Shown: positions 33,429 through 45,729 of the stretch, in pieces
Layout: the number at the start of each line of letters is the position of its first letter
How positions within the stretch are numbered: position 1 is the first letter of the stretch
Source: Saussurea involucrata
Taxonomy: Eukaryota; Streptophyta; Magnoliopsida; Asterales; Asteraceae
Length of the DNA stretch: 64,000 nucleotides
Assembly (NCBI GenBank): GCA_033807775.1
Contig: CM066314.1
Coordinates: 152,075,429 to 152,139,428, forward strand
Reading direction: 5' to 3'
The notes under the pieces: generated by a model
The model's database searches: none
Told to the model about the DNA's origin: nothing
Seen by the model: the letters and a program-made list of their open reading frames with translations, nothing else
Position numbers and translations under genes: made by a program

Positions 33429-34958
33429 TGTAACAACCCAAACAAAATTAAAGCATAGCATTTCACAGAATATAAAACATCCCAAAATCGGTCTCAAAAT
33501 TTTGCATACAAATGTCTCAAAAACTAGGTTAGGGGAAACAACATATTCACAACTGAGAATGAAATAAAAGTCTATATAGTAAAGTGAAGCACTATCTCTA
33601 GAAGCGTTTGTACTCTAATTCTTCTCTTTACCCTTACGTGGGCTTCCTACTATCTGCTTCCCTGAAAAGGTTTAGTTTGGAGAAAAAACGAGGGTTAGAC
33701 CATGAGGTCTGATAATACATATTTAAAGCAGTTCATAACGTACATAAATAACAACTTAAAACAAAGCTTTCAAGTAACATTACACCCATAAATGGCACAC
33801 TGAAGTCACTCGGAAGTGACAATGTGTCAGTCTCATACTGCCTTACTGGGTCACACCTCCCATGGCATAAACGGGACACACCCCTTGGTATGAGCACTGG
33901 CAGGCCACACCTCTCGATTTAGCCAATTTACGTCTAACAACAATGTATGCATACATCTCAATTAAACTTTCAAACATGCGTTTTTATGTAATAAAACATA
34001 GCATTTCTATTCATTTACTAACTTCAGAAAACACGTTTAAAACACGTATTTAGTTAGAAAAACTCACCTGTCGACTTGCACAATGCTTCTCACGTACGCC
34101 CCCGGTTTCTAGATGGGACACCTATGAGGTTGCAAAGATTAAGAATAATAAGGCTTAAGATGTCACTTGCAACATTCTGAACATAATCCCAAATCTTGCT
34201 AAAAAGGACAACCGAATCCGGAACCAGATTTCCGGACTCCGCCCCCATTCCGGATCCACTTTCGGTCTTCGCTACTAATCTAGATCCAACTCCGGATTCC
34301 AATTATTCCGGATGTATTCCAGACTCCGCACCCGGTTCTGGTTCCTAATCCGGAATACCACGATACCGGACCCTGTTCCAGAATTCCCCTATACCGAATC
34401 ACTTGCTTCCGGATTCTAAGTCCGGATTCGTCACTTCGGACTCCTTCCCGGATTCGGGATCTACCAGTTCCGGAATAGACGATCTGCTTAATTAAACTAC
34501 ACTGGGCAACCAAACCCAACTCACACAGCAATATAGATTCTGCTACCGACAAGTTCTATTACAGGAAACAATAGATTACAAAAGCTTTTACCGAAACAAA
34601 ACCTAACAATAGCACCTACGAGTTCGCACAAGACCATGAACTTCTATAATCAAGAAAACTAACTCACAAGCGATAAGAACCTGAGATTTGAGGTTTACCT
34701 TCAAGAATTTGAGGATAGAACAAACCCAGCTACAACACCCTCCTTGCCTTCTTCTCAAAATCACCACGATGACTTTATTTCTTCTTCTTGCTTCCAAAAA
34801 CTCAGTCGCTCTCAATGTGCAATGTGTCTAGGGTTTTGTGCCCAAAAATGAGGTTTTATACTCTCCTCCCAATAATACACTTTGGCCCTTCAAGACTTTA
34901 GCTTTCAATTTTCTTCCACCTATCTTACACTTCTTTAATTTAAAACTTGGTTATTACA
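33429..34958 (-). repeat. 5' LTR of the chromovirus
   Basis: 1530 bp, matching 19375-20932 except for scattered substitutions and a deletion of about 27 bp just after the GGTCT of the conserved hairpin (near 33712). That deletion removes the last base of the palindrome and the following GTGAG block. The CCGGA array is at 34215-34462 and a TATA-like GTATAAAACC is at about 34853-34862 on the minus strand. Confidence 0.93.
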
Positions 34959-34963
34959 TTAGG

Positions 34964-36104
34964 CGGGGTTGAAATGAGAACATATGTGATTTACGTAAAT
35001 GAGAGAACACTTGTAAACTCATCATTCTAGTTTTAAGTCACGGTTTTAGAAGAATTAAGGGAGAAGTAAATTATTAAATAAATATTTACACTTTTTAGGA
35101 ATATCGAAGGCATGCATAGATAACATGAGGAAAAATTGTAAATCACATAATGAATAGACAGGGTCGTCGATGATTGTGGATGTGATCATCACTATTTTTC
35201 TATTTATAACGATACTATCACATCATTATCACAAGAAAATCACATCATAAAAGGTATTCGATTTATCAAAGCATTATCACATCATTATCACACCAAAATC
35301 ACATCATCATCGACAATGGAGGGATTGGAATAAGAAGTCTTCGATGACACTAACAACATTTAAGGAATAAAGACAAACCATTGATATAAAATAAGTTTGT
35401 TGATAAATACATAATTACACTAATACCCTTAATTATTTAGTTTCATTTATTCTAGTTTATTTATGAGCTAAATAATTTGAATTCCCAACTACAGATATAT
35501 AAGGGCCAGAACTGCTATGAGCATTCCATCCAACGTTATTCTCGTAACTTTGTAAAACAAAAATATTCTCGTTTAAATCCGTTTATATACTTATATTTCT
35601 TAACATAATTGGTTATATAACACTCATTTTTATTTTTAATGAATATTGATTATATAATTATACATGATTTGTGTTGTCGTATTCTATCTTCATCTTTGTG
35701 TTCAACTTCATGATTAAGTATATAGAATGCCGACTAACATTTTTTTTTAAAAGCTGAAAGAAATTAAATTAAAAAAATAAAGAGTACATTATTTAAAATT
35801 TTAGCTTGAACTTTGCAGCAAGAAAAAAGATAAAAGATAAAAGATAATAAGGATCGTGAATTGCAACCAACTTGGTCCATATTAGTCTTACGTTGGTAAA
35901 ACTCTAGCCACATAAAATACCAAGCACTCCCGCTAGATTTCAAAATCCTATGTTTATAGATTTCAACAAAATCCCAGGATTTCAAATCCAAAAAATCCTT
36001 TAAACCAAACATGGGATTGGAATTGAACAGGACCTTAGTGTTTTTCATTGATCGAATTAGCACTTAAGCAAAAGTCGGTTGCTATTCATTTCATATAAAA
36101 TATA
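34964..36104. other. AT-rich non-coding stretch
   Basis: No supported gene. At 35213-35306 a sequence rich in ATCACATCAT and TTATCACA is repeated with a period of about 59 bases. The stretch about 35880-36030 (AAATCCCAGGATTTC, CATGGGATTGG) looks like decayed repeat DNA. The remainder shows nothing recognisable. Confidence 0.5.
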
Positions 36105-36344
36105 CTTCATCCGTCCCAAAATAAGTGTCTATATTACTATTTTTGTTTGTCCCAAAATAAGTGTCTACTTTCAAAAGTATAATTTCACTTTCCCATTCTA
36201 CCCTTAATTATGTGATGGATAAATTTTCTCTCTCTATAACTAAGGATAAAATTATACTTTGGTTAATTAAAAAGTGTAATAATTGCATACTCCTTAAACT
36301 GTATGTATTTTTCATTGTGAACATTTATTTTGGGACAGAGGAAG
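36105..36344. mobile_element. Stowaway (Tc1/mariner) MITE
   Basis: 240 bp between TA target duplications (36103-36104 and 36345-36346). The ends are CTTCATCCGTCCCAAAATAA and, reversed, CTTCCTCTGTCCCAAAATAA, the hallmark Stowaway terminal repeat. The CCCAAAATAAGTGTCTA motif is present twice at the left (about 36115 and 36150). No coding. Confidence 0.92.
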
Positions 36345-36558
36345 TAATATTATTGCATTTGTGGAATTTGATGATGCTTTTGAAAACGACAAATACTTGC
36401 TTGATTGGAAGATGAATATAGGGACATGATTGGACAAGCAATAAAGAAAACGTCTATAATGTATCTTGTTCATGATTGGAATCGGAACTTAACTAGTTTT
36501 TAACAAATTGTCATTAAAAAGATAATTAAATGACATGTTTATCATATGCTATTTTTAT

Positions 36559-36835
36559 GGGAAATTGACCTAAATAACCATTTTTAAAACAAAACTTCAA
36601 CTTTTAACCATACAAATTATTTTTTTACAAAAATAACCGGAATCCCGCAAGCCTGACACCGCAAGCCTTGCGTTTTGTCAGAAATAATATTTTTTTTCGT
36701 TTTGTCAGAAAAAACTGACATCGCAAGCCTTGCGGTGTCAGGCTTGCGGGATTCCGGTTATTTTTGTAAAAAAATAATTTGCATGGTTAAAAAGTGAAGA
36801 TGTTTTTTTTAAATGGCTATTTTGGTCAATTTCCC
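36559..36835. mobile_element. Mutator-type MITE, long palindrome, 9-bp TSD
   Basis: 277 bp flanked by a perfect 9-bp duplication, TATTTTTAT (36550-36558 and 36836-36844). The two halves are nearly complete reverse complements: GGGAAATTGACC at the outside, then AAAATAACCGGAATCCCGC and CTGACACCGCAAGCCTTGCG near the centre. TSD length and long inverted repeats fit a Mutator-like origin. No coding. Confidence 0.9.
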
Positions 36836-36983
36836 TATTTTTATTATATGTTGGAAAAGTTATATAATCATCACAAAAATAGTAGTGTGGACCTACATGA
36901 TAGCGTATGGTGGCCTGTTCCATCGTTCATGATTTCATCGTAGTACGTTTCATGGGTGTCAGCGTAATAATATGTTACGTGTT

Positions 36984-37196
36984 TTCAATGGCGTGTAGCT
37001 CAGTTGGTTAAGGGGCGAGGAGATGTTTGCTCCAATAGGCCGTTGGTCACGAGTTCGAATCCTGCGGGAGACGGGCTCGGGACCCCCTTGCAATCGCCTT
37101 GCAGCTGAGTGAGTCAGGTATGCCTCCCACATTATAGAATTGGCAGCCGATTGTGGGCCGGTTTGAGGTTGCCGGTTAAACAACCTTTTTTGCGCC
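36984..37196 (+). mobile_element. tRNA-derived SINE with 18-bp TSD
   Basis: 213 bp flanked by a perfect 18-bp duplication, AATAATATGTTACGTGTT (36966-36983 and 37197-37214). RNA polymerase III A-box-like GTAGCTCAGTTGG is at about 36995 and B-box GAGTTCGAATCC at about 37051. A non-tRNA body follows and ends in a T-run (TTTTTTGCGCC). TSD length shows LINE-type target-primed insertion; being perfect, it is probably recent. The family name is not known to me. Confidence 0.93.
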
Positions 37197-37287
37197 AATA
37201 ATATGTTACGTGTTGCTATATTTTATTAAAATTGAACTTATGAGTTGATCAAAGGTGCCGGATTAATAAAAACTGTTTTTATTTAAA

Positions 37288-37399
37288 TCGTAACAACCAT
37301 TTGACAAATTCACACCATTAAATGATTCATTCATTATTTGACGCCTAAATAATAAAAACTTGTTTTATTTATTTATACAGTAAAAAATGGTTGTTACGA
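37288..37399. repeat. Short inverted repeat, MITE-like
   Basis: Perfect 15-bp arms TCGTAACAACCATTT (37288-37302) and AAATGGTTGTTACGA (37385-37399). Sequence around the arms is weakly symmetric. No clear TSD. Confidence 0.55.
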
Positions 37400-37423
37400 A
37401 TTAAAATGGCAATAATTCAAATT

Positions 37424-37564
37424 GAGCATCTCCAACCGTACGACAGTTACTCAATTTTACTGTTTTCTTCTCTCCAATCACACGACAAATAGATTCTTTT
37501 CCCGAGCTAGGTAATCACACGGTAAATATGCAGTGTCGAAGGTAACACTTAATTGGAGATGCTC
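37424..37564. mobile_element. Small MITE with GAGCATCTCCAA ends
   Basis: 141 bp with perfect 12-bp terminal repeats GAGCATCTCCAA and TTGGAGATGCTC. This type of end is common in plant Harbinger- or hAT-like MITEs; a 3-bp TSD (ATT/TTT) is not convincing. Confidence 0.65.
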
Positions 37565-38394
37565 TTTTAGGTTTCAAACCGACTTAATTTTGACTTATTT
37601 AAGTTTTTGCACTAATTAGCGAAGAATTGTGTGAGAAGTTGAGGTTAACGTGAGAATCATGAGAAATGGATCTGAACCGTTACTCACTTTTAGTCAAATG
37701 CCCTCTCATTAATTGCGCCTTAGAAGGGAACTGATCTCGGTGCATCTCATTCTAATGCACGTCCATTTCTCATCCAACGGTGGATAACCACTTCTCACGG
37801 TTCTAAAAAAACATTATCCTCAAGTTCTCGTCGAAACCCAACACGACACTAATTTCCATAAAATCGCTTTTTGTGGACGAGGATGATGATAATAGTAATA
37901 ATAGATGAAACGGTCAAATAGGAGGGTAGGGAATGGTGGCAGACGGCAGGTGTCGGTGGGGAGCAACGTTGGGGTCCTCCACCACTTGGCTTTTTCCGGC
38001 GGACCTTCAATTGATTCCACCACCCAATATCCACCATACACTTTTTCAAAGGACAACCTGCACATGCAGCGGGAATTCATCTTTTTCTCGACAACGACGG
38101 CAAAGAAATTATGTCGCCCGACAGCCCAGAATTTCATCTCCGGCGGTAATTTTGTGACGTCATCATAAAGGGAAAACAGTTAGGTGGCGTTTGTTTTTTA
38201 AGAGGTCTGAAGTCTTATTTCACGTCTGATTAACAAGAGACGGCGTTTTTCAATTAATTTTTATTGTTTGTATATTTTGTGCTAGAGAGAGAAAAAGAAT
38301 CGATTAATAAAAATAAAAAATAAAAAATGCAGATATTGGAAATCTAGAATTTTCTAGTTCTTTCTGTCTTGGGACATAGGGGCCATTTACCTAA
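37565..38394. other. No recognised gene
   Basis: The least repeat-like stretch of the window. A 105-codon minus-strand ORF (37820-38137) has low-complexity Tyr/His runs and no motif I recognise. A short hAT-like GGCGTTTGTTTTTTAAGAGG lies near 38183. It could hold part of a host gene's flank, but I see no exon structure. Confidence 0.4.
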
Positions 38395-38740
38395 CACTAC
38401 AACAAAAATGGGTTTATAGGACCTTCATCAGTGGGATCAGGGAAACCGCGGGGCCTCGTTGGGGTTCCCCGATAAGATCTCCGACAGGGATCTGGGAGGT
38501 TACGAAGACGGTTTTGATTATCGGTTTCGGGAACGGGGATATCAATAATCAGCCCAAAACTGGCCCGTTGTCGTTCCTACTTCTGAGTAGTAAAGACACA
38601 TTATGGTTATTCAATAATGACGTCACCCTTCCTATTCCCAAACGCCTTTTTTCTAGATAAGGAATTTAGGGTTTGCATATTGTTTGTTATGAATTTATGA
38701 TGGTCATTACACACATGTTTTGAAGAAAAAACGATGAACT
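38395..38740 (+). mobile_element. CACTA transposon end, truncated
   Basis: Starts CACTACAACAAAAATGGG, the classical CACTA terminal motif. GC-rich subterminal sequence follows with repeated GGGAACCGGGG-like words (38430-38560). No matching right terminus seen; the copia element interrupts at 38741. Confidence 0.65.
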
Positions 38741-38928
38741 TGTTGTAGGATAAATGTGTCATCGTCTAAAGGATATGACGATAGAGATAGGGATAGAGAT
38801 AGATTAGAATTGAAATATCTTGTAGCTATCTACTTGTAACTCATCCCTATATAAAGGGCTTATGATTAATGAGAATTACGATTCATTCTCTCCATTCTAT
38901 TGTGTTCTGTTTCTTCTTTCTTTTAACA
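38741..38928 (+). repeat. 5' LTR of the Copia element
   Basis: TGTTGTAGGAT...TTTTAACA, 188 bp. TATATAAAGGG (about 38848-38858) is the likely TATA box, leaving a short transcribed R-U5. It differs from the 3' LTR at one base (CATCCCTAT against CATCCATAT). Confidence 0.95.
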
Positions 38929-38930
38929 CG

Positions 38931-38940
38931 TTATCAGCAC
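38931..38940 (+). other. Copia primer binding site
   Basis: TTATCAGCAC starts two bases after the LTR, as in many plant Copia elements whose primer is a Met-tRNA-derived half molecule. Confidence 0.7.
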
Positions 38941-41700
38941 TAAAAGGTTGTTGTATCCGCAAAGTATTGCAATCCAAGTAAGTATCTTTATGAAAAAACT
39001 TACAATTTTCTTTTTTGTTTATGAATTATCATCAATCGTAATCAACTCTTTTAGCCATGATAATTCATTGTACGCTTATTTAATTTGTTGTTATAGTTTT
39101 ATTTTTGACATATTGATAGGAAATTCTATATACTATAACTTGATTGTTGCTTGTGTATATGTTTTTGAATAACTATTCTTGCTTAATAATAATAACTAAA
39201 TAAAAATTATTTGTTTATTAAATAAAAAATACAAAACCTCAACCATGAATTTTTATGGTCATTATTATTTCTTTTGAAAGCCTTCTAAAATATACATGTC
39301 AATATGAAAAATCAATATTATTATATTTAGGTTAATCAAATTATTAATAGATTTGTTTATATATTCCTTCAATATACAATTTTATCATATTGGTAATTTG
39401 GTATTGTTTTATAACAAGCTAATTTAGGATACGATAATTTATTTAATTCAATGATATGGGTTATTTAATTTTTTAATTTTTTAATTTTTTAATTTTTTAA
39501 TTTTTTAGTAATGATGTTTATATTGCATTAAGGATAAATATGAATACATTAACTAAATTTCAGATTTGATTCATTTATCTTTTCTTGTTAATTTATTTCA
39601 TGATTAATTAGCAGATTTAAATTTGATCCAATTACGTTTAATTTTGGATATTTTTTTTAATTGCTAATATTAATTAAATTGGATCAATTTCTTTTACATA
39701 AAAATAGTTAGACCGGTTAATTTAATGACATTTGCATATTAAACCTGTTAATATTTTTTTTGGGATTTGTTTATAGATGTAATAGATTATATTTTAAGGC
39801 TTTTATTTTGCATCTTTTGAGGGTCGATGTGTGAAAAAAAAAATTCAGTTTAATATGTTTTAGGCTTTAAAATTATTATAATTACTTGCCTAAATATATA
39901 AAGTGTGTATACTTTCATTCTAATGTAATTATTTAAATTCATATGGGATTTATTGTGTTTTGATGTAACTATCCAAACTAAAATAAATAAATAAAAAACT
40001 ATATATTTTTTTATCTGGTAAAAGGAATTAAATGGGAACTTCCATATTTGAGGGGCTTATATATTTAATTAAATAAAGATTGATTTGTTTTCTTTATTAT
40101 CTGCTTTTTTAATTTCAATTGATATATTACAACTCACTAGCTTTATAAATGCTATTTGTTAGTTTATCGTATTGAACGTGTTTAATTTAATTGTTAATAT
40201 TATTTATTTACATTAGTTTTATTTATTACAAAATGTTTTATCTTATTTAATGTTTATCTTAACTTATAATTTATAACTTAAATGCTTATCTTGACATGAG
40301 TTTCTACTCATCTTTCCCAATCTTATATATAAATTTGGAAGTTACACTTCCACCCCATATATTTTGGTATTTTACCAAAAGCTCCAAAAATGACATGAAA
40401 ATGTTAAAATATTAATCAAACGTTTATCTTGATCATGAGTTCCTACTCATTAATTCCAATCTTATAAATAACGTTTGGATGTTACACTTCCAACCCCCTA
40501 ATATTTGATTTTACCAAAAGATCCAGAAATACCATTAAGTTGTTAAGAGTTTGAATTTGACTTTATGTCAAAACTAATATTGATTTGTCTAATGGCAAAT
40601 CTCGAAAAACACTATTAAGATATTAAAACATTGAAATTGGCTTCATATGCCAAACCCTTATTCTTTTCGGCCTCCTGCCAAAAGCTTTATAATTAACAAT
40701 GTTATATTCAAATTAATTAAATCGCAAGATATCGATTTGGATTTTGTCAAACGGGTGTAAATAGCCCTAAGGTTTGTAGGGATTCAAGTAATCCATGTGA
40801 TTCCCCTGCTACCTGGAAATCCAATAGATTGAGTGATTTCTTGTTGCAAATTGAAATATTGATGAATTATTATCAACAAAATGTAAGAATACAAAAATCC
40901 AATATTATTATGATAATGAAATTTCATGCATAACATAATAAGTATAAACCATAATTCACTATTTTAGAAAATAATATGTTATCCGTTCTCTTAGACATCT
41001 TTGAATTAAAAGTACTTGATTACCATAAGATAGGTTCGGAAAAACACAAGATAATACTCAAAAGTCATCGAACCATTTTGACCCTAAACAAAAAACACTA
41101 GATGTTAAGATACAAGTAAATATTTTAAAACTTTTGAGACGATAAATCAGTCACAACCTTCAGAGAGAATAACTAGAAACCCCCAAGAACCGTGGGTAGT
41201 CCCAAAAAAGAAATTCGGGAATATTCAGTACCATATACTTCTCAAACTAATCATACAGTGGAAAGAAACCTACTTACTTGATTACAAGAAGGTAACTGAT
41301 TTTGACAAAGAAATGTCATGTCTCAAAATGCATCTCAATCTTTGTGGCAAGGAACTCACAAAAGATTATGTGAATCATAACATCTTTTCATCTTTCCTAT
41401 ATCACCAATCATACTAATGAAACAGTATAAGATGCAATATAACCTTTAACAAACTCATTAACTTAATGCAAGTGGTTAAGAGTTATAGCAATGTTTTTTT
41501 AACAAACGCTAGACATACCCGGATAAAGAAAATTCTTGGGGTTAATAAGGCAAGCGTTGAAGGTGGAAAGAACTCCAAAGGATAGTGAGTTGAACATATT
41601 AATCCACACACATATGCCAAATATGTACCATATGGACAAGGTTATGGAAAGGGTCAAATTGATCATGGCAAGAGTCAGGAACGAACTCCTAATAGAAAAT
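38941..41700 (+). other. AT-rich leader and unreadable gag region of the Copia element
   Basis: About 1.5 kb of very AT-rich DNA (38941-40700) with a (TTTTTTAATT)n-like run at about 39456-39505. From about 40700 the composition rises toward the decayed coding part. I cannot recognise capsid or zinc-knuckle motifs with confidence; an open stretch at 41536-41718 may be the remains of gag. Confidence 0.45.
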
Positions 41701-41899
41701 GGGACAAGTTATAAATGAACTATGTCATATCTAAGATTGGTTAAGTATAAGTTTATTTGAATACACTTTAACTATCAAATTAATTGCATTTGTGTATATA
41801 TACACATGCGTTTATAACCATTAGAGGTGTAAATGAACACATAAAAGAACAAATGCAAAACTCTCAATGTTCTTCGTTCCATGTAGGAATGTATCGAGG

Positions 41900-44800
41900 A
41901 GAACTTGATTGTTTTTGTGACATATCATACAATCATAAGAAATAGATTGTTATTCATTGAATTAATAATTTTTAATTCCTCCAAACACTTAGACGATGGA
42001 CTGTCACTTGTTGCTTAATGACACAAGATCAATCACTAAAGCACTATATTAATAGAAACCTTGTTAAGATATTCGTACCAATGAGAAATCATATTATAAG
42101 AATGGAAATGGGTATATGTACATCAACTCTAATGATATGAAAGTAAACATACATTAGAGAAATTAATGTATCAAATTAATGGATTATCTATGTCATTAAA
42201 TCATATTTTGTTACCAATAAAGAACTTTGGGACAATGACACATATATGTTTCCGCATGACCACGTGGGAAACCATGGTCATGACATAGTGATCTATGTAT
42301 TGCAAAATACACTTAGATACATTCTCTTTCGAGTAAAAGATAAAACGAGGGAATTAACCAAATTGTAACTGTTGATTTCTACTGCACAAAAAGCAACACC
42401 ACCATCATAATATGCCCTCTCTAAAACCTAGAACTTTTATATCCTGATCCTTAGCCAAAACAGGAATGAGACCATCCTAAAGCTAAGGACATAATATAAA
42501 AAAACTAAGGTGATATTTATGGACATAAACATCCAGAATGCGGGCCATTAAAGTACTTGATGGTTCTGGTTTTTGACACGATGAACACGTGTCGTATTAT
42601 AGTCCACATGAAATGTTGCACTCCTACATTAATTATACGTTTAAGGACTCACCACCCTGATTTGTTTCACCAAGTCCACATGACTTAGAATGCTGGAGAA
42701 TTTACATCATAAGGATCTGATGATTATTGCATTTATACCGCATGCTTATATATAAAATGGTCTCGTAGAATGATAAAAGTTGTCATCAAAAGAATTTAGA
42801 TGGTAGCTAGGGCATTGGTTATGCGCACCAATTTATCCACATCTGCATGGGGTAATGCAATATTACATGCAACTTTACTTATTCGTGTTTAGACCCACAA
42901 CAAACCAACCAAACTTATGCGTACCGGTTGGTAACTGGATATAAGCCTGATATTTTACATTTACGTATGTTTGGTTGTGTTGAATATGTGCCAATTACGC
43001 TCCCACAGCGTACCAAAATGGGTCTTAAAGACGAGTCATCAAATGTTGGATATGAACCCCTAACAATTATCCGCTAATTAGAACCCTTGACGAGTGATCC
43101 CTTTACCGCTAGATTTGCGGGTTGTCACTTTGATGAGACAACCTTCCTGTCGTTAGGGGGAGATAGGAAAAGGGATTTTCCATGGGAACGACAGGAAGTG
43201 CCATTGAATATTTCAATTGTGTCTCATTTTGATCCCCAAAAACTTCACAATGTAAAGTTGAAGTCAAACGAATCAGACTCGATACCTGATATGTTTAATA
43301 TTATCTAGAAGTGACAAGATCACATATACGAGCTGCAAATATACTCGCAAGGTCAAAAGTCCCCAAACAAGGGCACAACGTCACTGGAAGTACGTTGCAA
43401 TCACACATGGTGGAGGTGTGGTTGAGGTCGTAGCTCCCAAAAGGAAATGGGGGAAGCTACTTGGTTCGATAGATACTCATCTAAAGGAAGAGAAGAGTAT
43501 GGCACAACCATATATCATCAATACACGAGATCATCTCTAATTAAATCTATGTCTATGAATCATTACTGGAGGACGCTCCGAAGTTATACTGATTCCAGAG
43601 ATCAAAGAAATCTCAAATGAATATGAGTCGATGGACAGATCATAAATACTAAATGATGATATATTTGCATATATCGTTGCTTATGAGATAATAGAGCACG
43701 ATGTCATCGAACCATGCTCAGTTGAAGAATGTCAACAAAGAGCAAATTGGCCTAAATGAAAAGAAGCAATCTAGGATAATTATTTGACAAATGAACAGGT
43801 ATTTGGTTCGGTAGTGCTAACCGACCAAGTGTAAAGCCTGTAGGACATAGATAAATCATTTGTCAGGGAAGCGTAATGAGAATAATTAAGTCATAATATA
43901 TAAGGCTCTCCTTTGGCGCAAGGTTTCTCACAACGCACTGGATTGACCACAATAAGACTTACTCTCTCGTGATGGAGAACGTTCTGCTAATTAATTAGCC
44001 AAGTAGTTTCCGAAGGACTGGAAATTGCAGCTCAATGATGTAGTTACTACGTATCTCTATGGGGATCTAAATTCAGAGATATATAAAAGTTCTTGATGGC
44101 ATTATACCAATATCAAGTAACTCTAAACCATGAAATGCGTTTACAATAAAATTGAAATACTCACTTTATAGATTAAAGCAATCTATGCGGATGTGGTATA
44201 CCCGCCTGAGTGAATACTTGATTGGGAAATGATAAATAAGAACGATGAACTGTGCCCTTGCGTATTTATATAAGAAAACAAGTCCCAGATTTTCATAGTA
44301 GCTCTATATGTCGATGTTATAAACATAATAGGCACTCTTGATGAAATAAGAGAAAACACAAGCTACTTGAAATATGAATTTGAGATGAAAGATCGTGGGA
44401 AAACTTGGTTTTGTCTAGATACTTGAGCTACGACACCGAGTTTGTGGAATATTAATCCACCGATCCGCATATGTCTAGAAAATGATCAGGCGACCTAATA
44501 TGGACAAAGCGCATACGATTAGCACTCCCATGATCGGTCAAAGTGATGGATATACGGAAATATCCATTTCGTCTAAAGGATGAGGACGAAGAGGTGTTAG
44601 GAGCCGGAATTCCATACCTAAGTACAATAGGCGCATTATTGTACTCAACATAATACACTTGACCGTATATTATACTTTTCACTGAACTTGTCAGCTAGAT
44701 TTAGCTCAGCGCCAACGCAACGTCATTGGAATGATTTCAAATTAATCTTTTGGCACCATTGACATGGGCTTATAATTTTCCTACGGAGAAAAGTGGATTG

Positions 44801-45300
44801 ATAATGAAACTTCAATACCTACTTAGATTGTGAGCGGCAAAAGTACTGGCCCTTATAGAAAAACACCAAACAATGCCTTGGTATACATTTGCTGATATTA
44901 GGTATATGTTTGACTGATATAAAAGTTGTTCCCAAACTGAATAAGGAATTATCATATGGAACATGCCGATTGCTTGGAAGTAAACTAAGCAAACCCTTAA
45001 TAGCTATCTTCTTATATTATCAACAATCTTACTCTCCATGAGACTATTCAAAAGTGTATATGGTTAAGGACTATCATTACACATATAAGAGGAGATGGTA
45101 ATTTTGAGTTTAACCACTATACAACCTGCATGTACGGAAATAATGCATCATGTATCGAAGAAATGAAAGTAAGATATATCAAGGGTTATAACACAAAGCA
45201 TACTTTGCTTAAGTTTTCATATAATCAATTATCCTCAAGATTCAAGTGAACTGAATAAGATGCGAGGAAAATGTGGCATGTTTGTTTACCAAATCAATAC
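41900..45300 (+). pseudogene. Copia integrase, RT and RNase H remnants
   Basis: Scattered homology in shifting frames. The integrase C-terminal part reads AWGNAILHATLLIRV and then PTKLM, DISLIF (42845-42960). The integrase-RT linker has FTARFAGCHFDETTF and SLGGDRKRDFP (about 43100-43180). The RT palm has LKQSMRMWYTRLSEYL (about 44170-44215) and VALYVDV (about 44300), where the catalytic pair DD has become DV. Stops and indels are dense throughout. Confidence 0.75.
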
Positions 45301-45729
45301 GTAAAACCATATTTGGGAAACATGTAGAAAGTATTAAAATGAAAATGTTTTAAACCTCCTTTGATTAATGCACAAATCAGGGGGAGTAGTAGACAAAAGG
45401 GGGAGTCTACTATATATGTAATATTGGTATGTTGCGCTCTTTCCTTCAACCAAGGTTTTATTTTTCCCATTGGGTTTTGTTCCTTGGTGTAAGGTTTTAG
45501 TGAGGCAACAGTTTATATACCATCATGCTTTCTTAACTCTCACGATTAATGTACGAATCTAAGAGAAAACTAGACTAAAGGAAAAGTCTATGTATTGGAA
45601 ATAAGCTAGTGTGTTGTACTCTTTCCTTCGTCATATTTTATTTTTCCCATTGGGTTTTTATTTTGGCGTAAGGTTTTAACGAGGCAACAATTGTGCACCT
45701 TCACTCCTTTGACTCGGCACAAGGGGGAG

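Larger units (their letters stand above)
19375..34958 (-). mobile_element. Full-length Gypsy chromovirus with a nested insertion
   Basis: A complete structure with TSD TTAGG (19370-19374 and 34959-34963), 3' LTR 19375-20932, 5' LTR 33429-34958, Met-tRNA primer site, polypurine tract, and gag, protease, RT, RNase H, integrase and chromodomain in order on the minus strand. Without the nested element (21271-28646 plus its 5-bp TSD) it would be about 8.2 kb. Reading frames are broken many times. The domain order and chromodomain make it a chromovirus, probably of the Tekay/Del lineage given the LTR length, but the lineage is inferred. Confidence 0.93.

Noticed and set aside
36990..37065. Functional tRNA gene
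   Set aside because: A and B boxes are present, but the cloverleaf is incomplete, a long non-tRNA tail follows and an 18-bp TSD encloses the whole, so it is a SINE.
36959..37198. 79-codon minus ORF
   Set aside because: It is the SINE read in reverse; no protein motif.
37820..38137. 105-codon minus ORF as a host gene
   Set aside because: Low-complexity Tyr/His run, no recognisable domain, competing ORFs on the other strand and no splice structure I could support.
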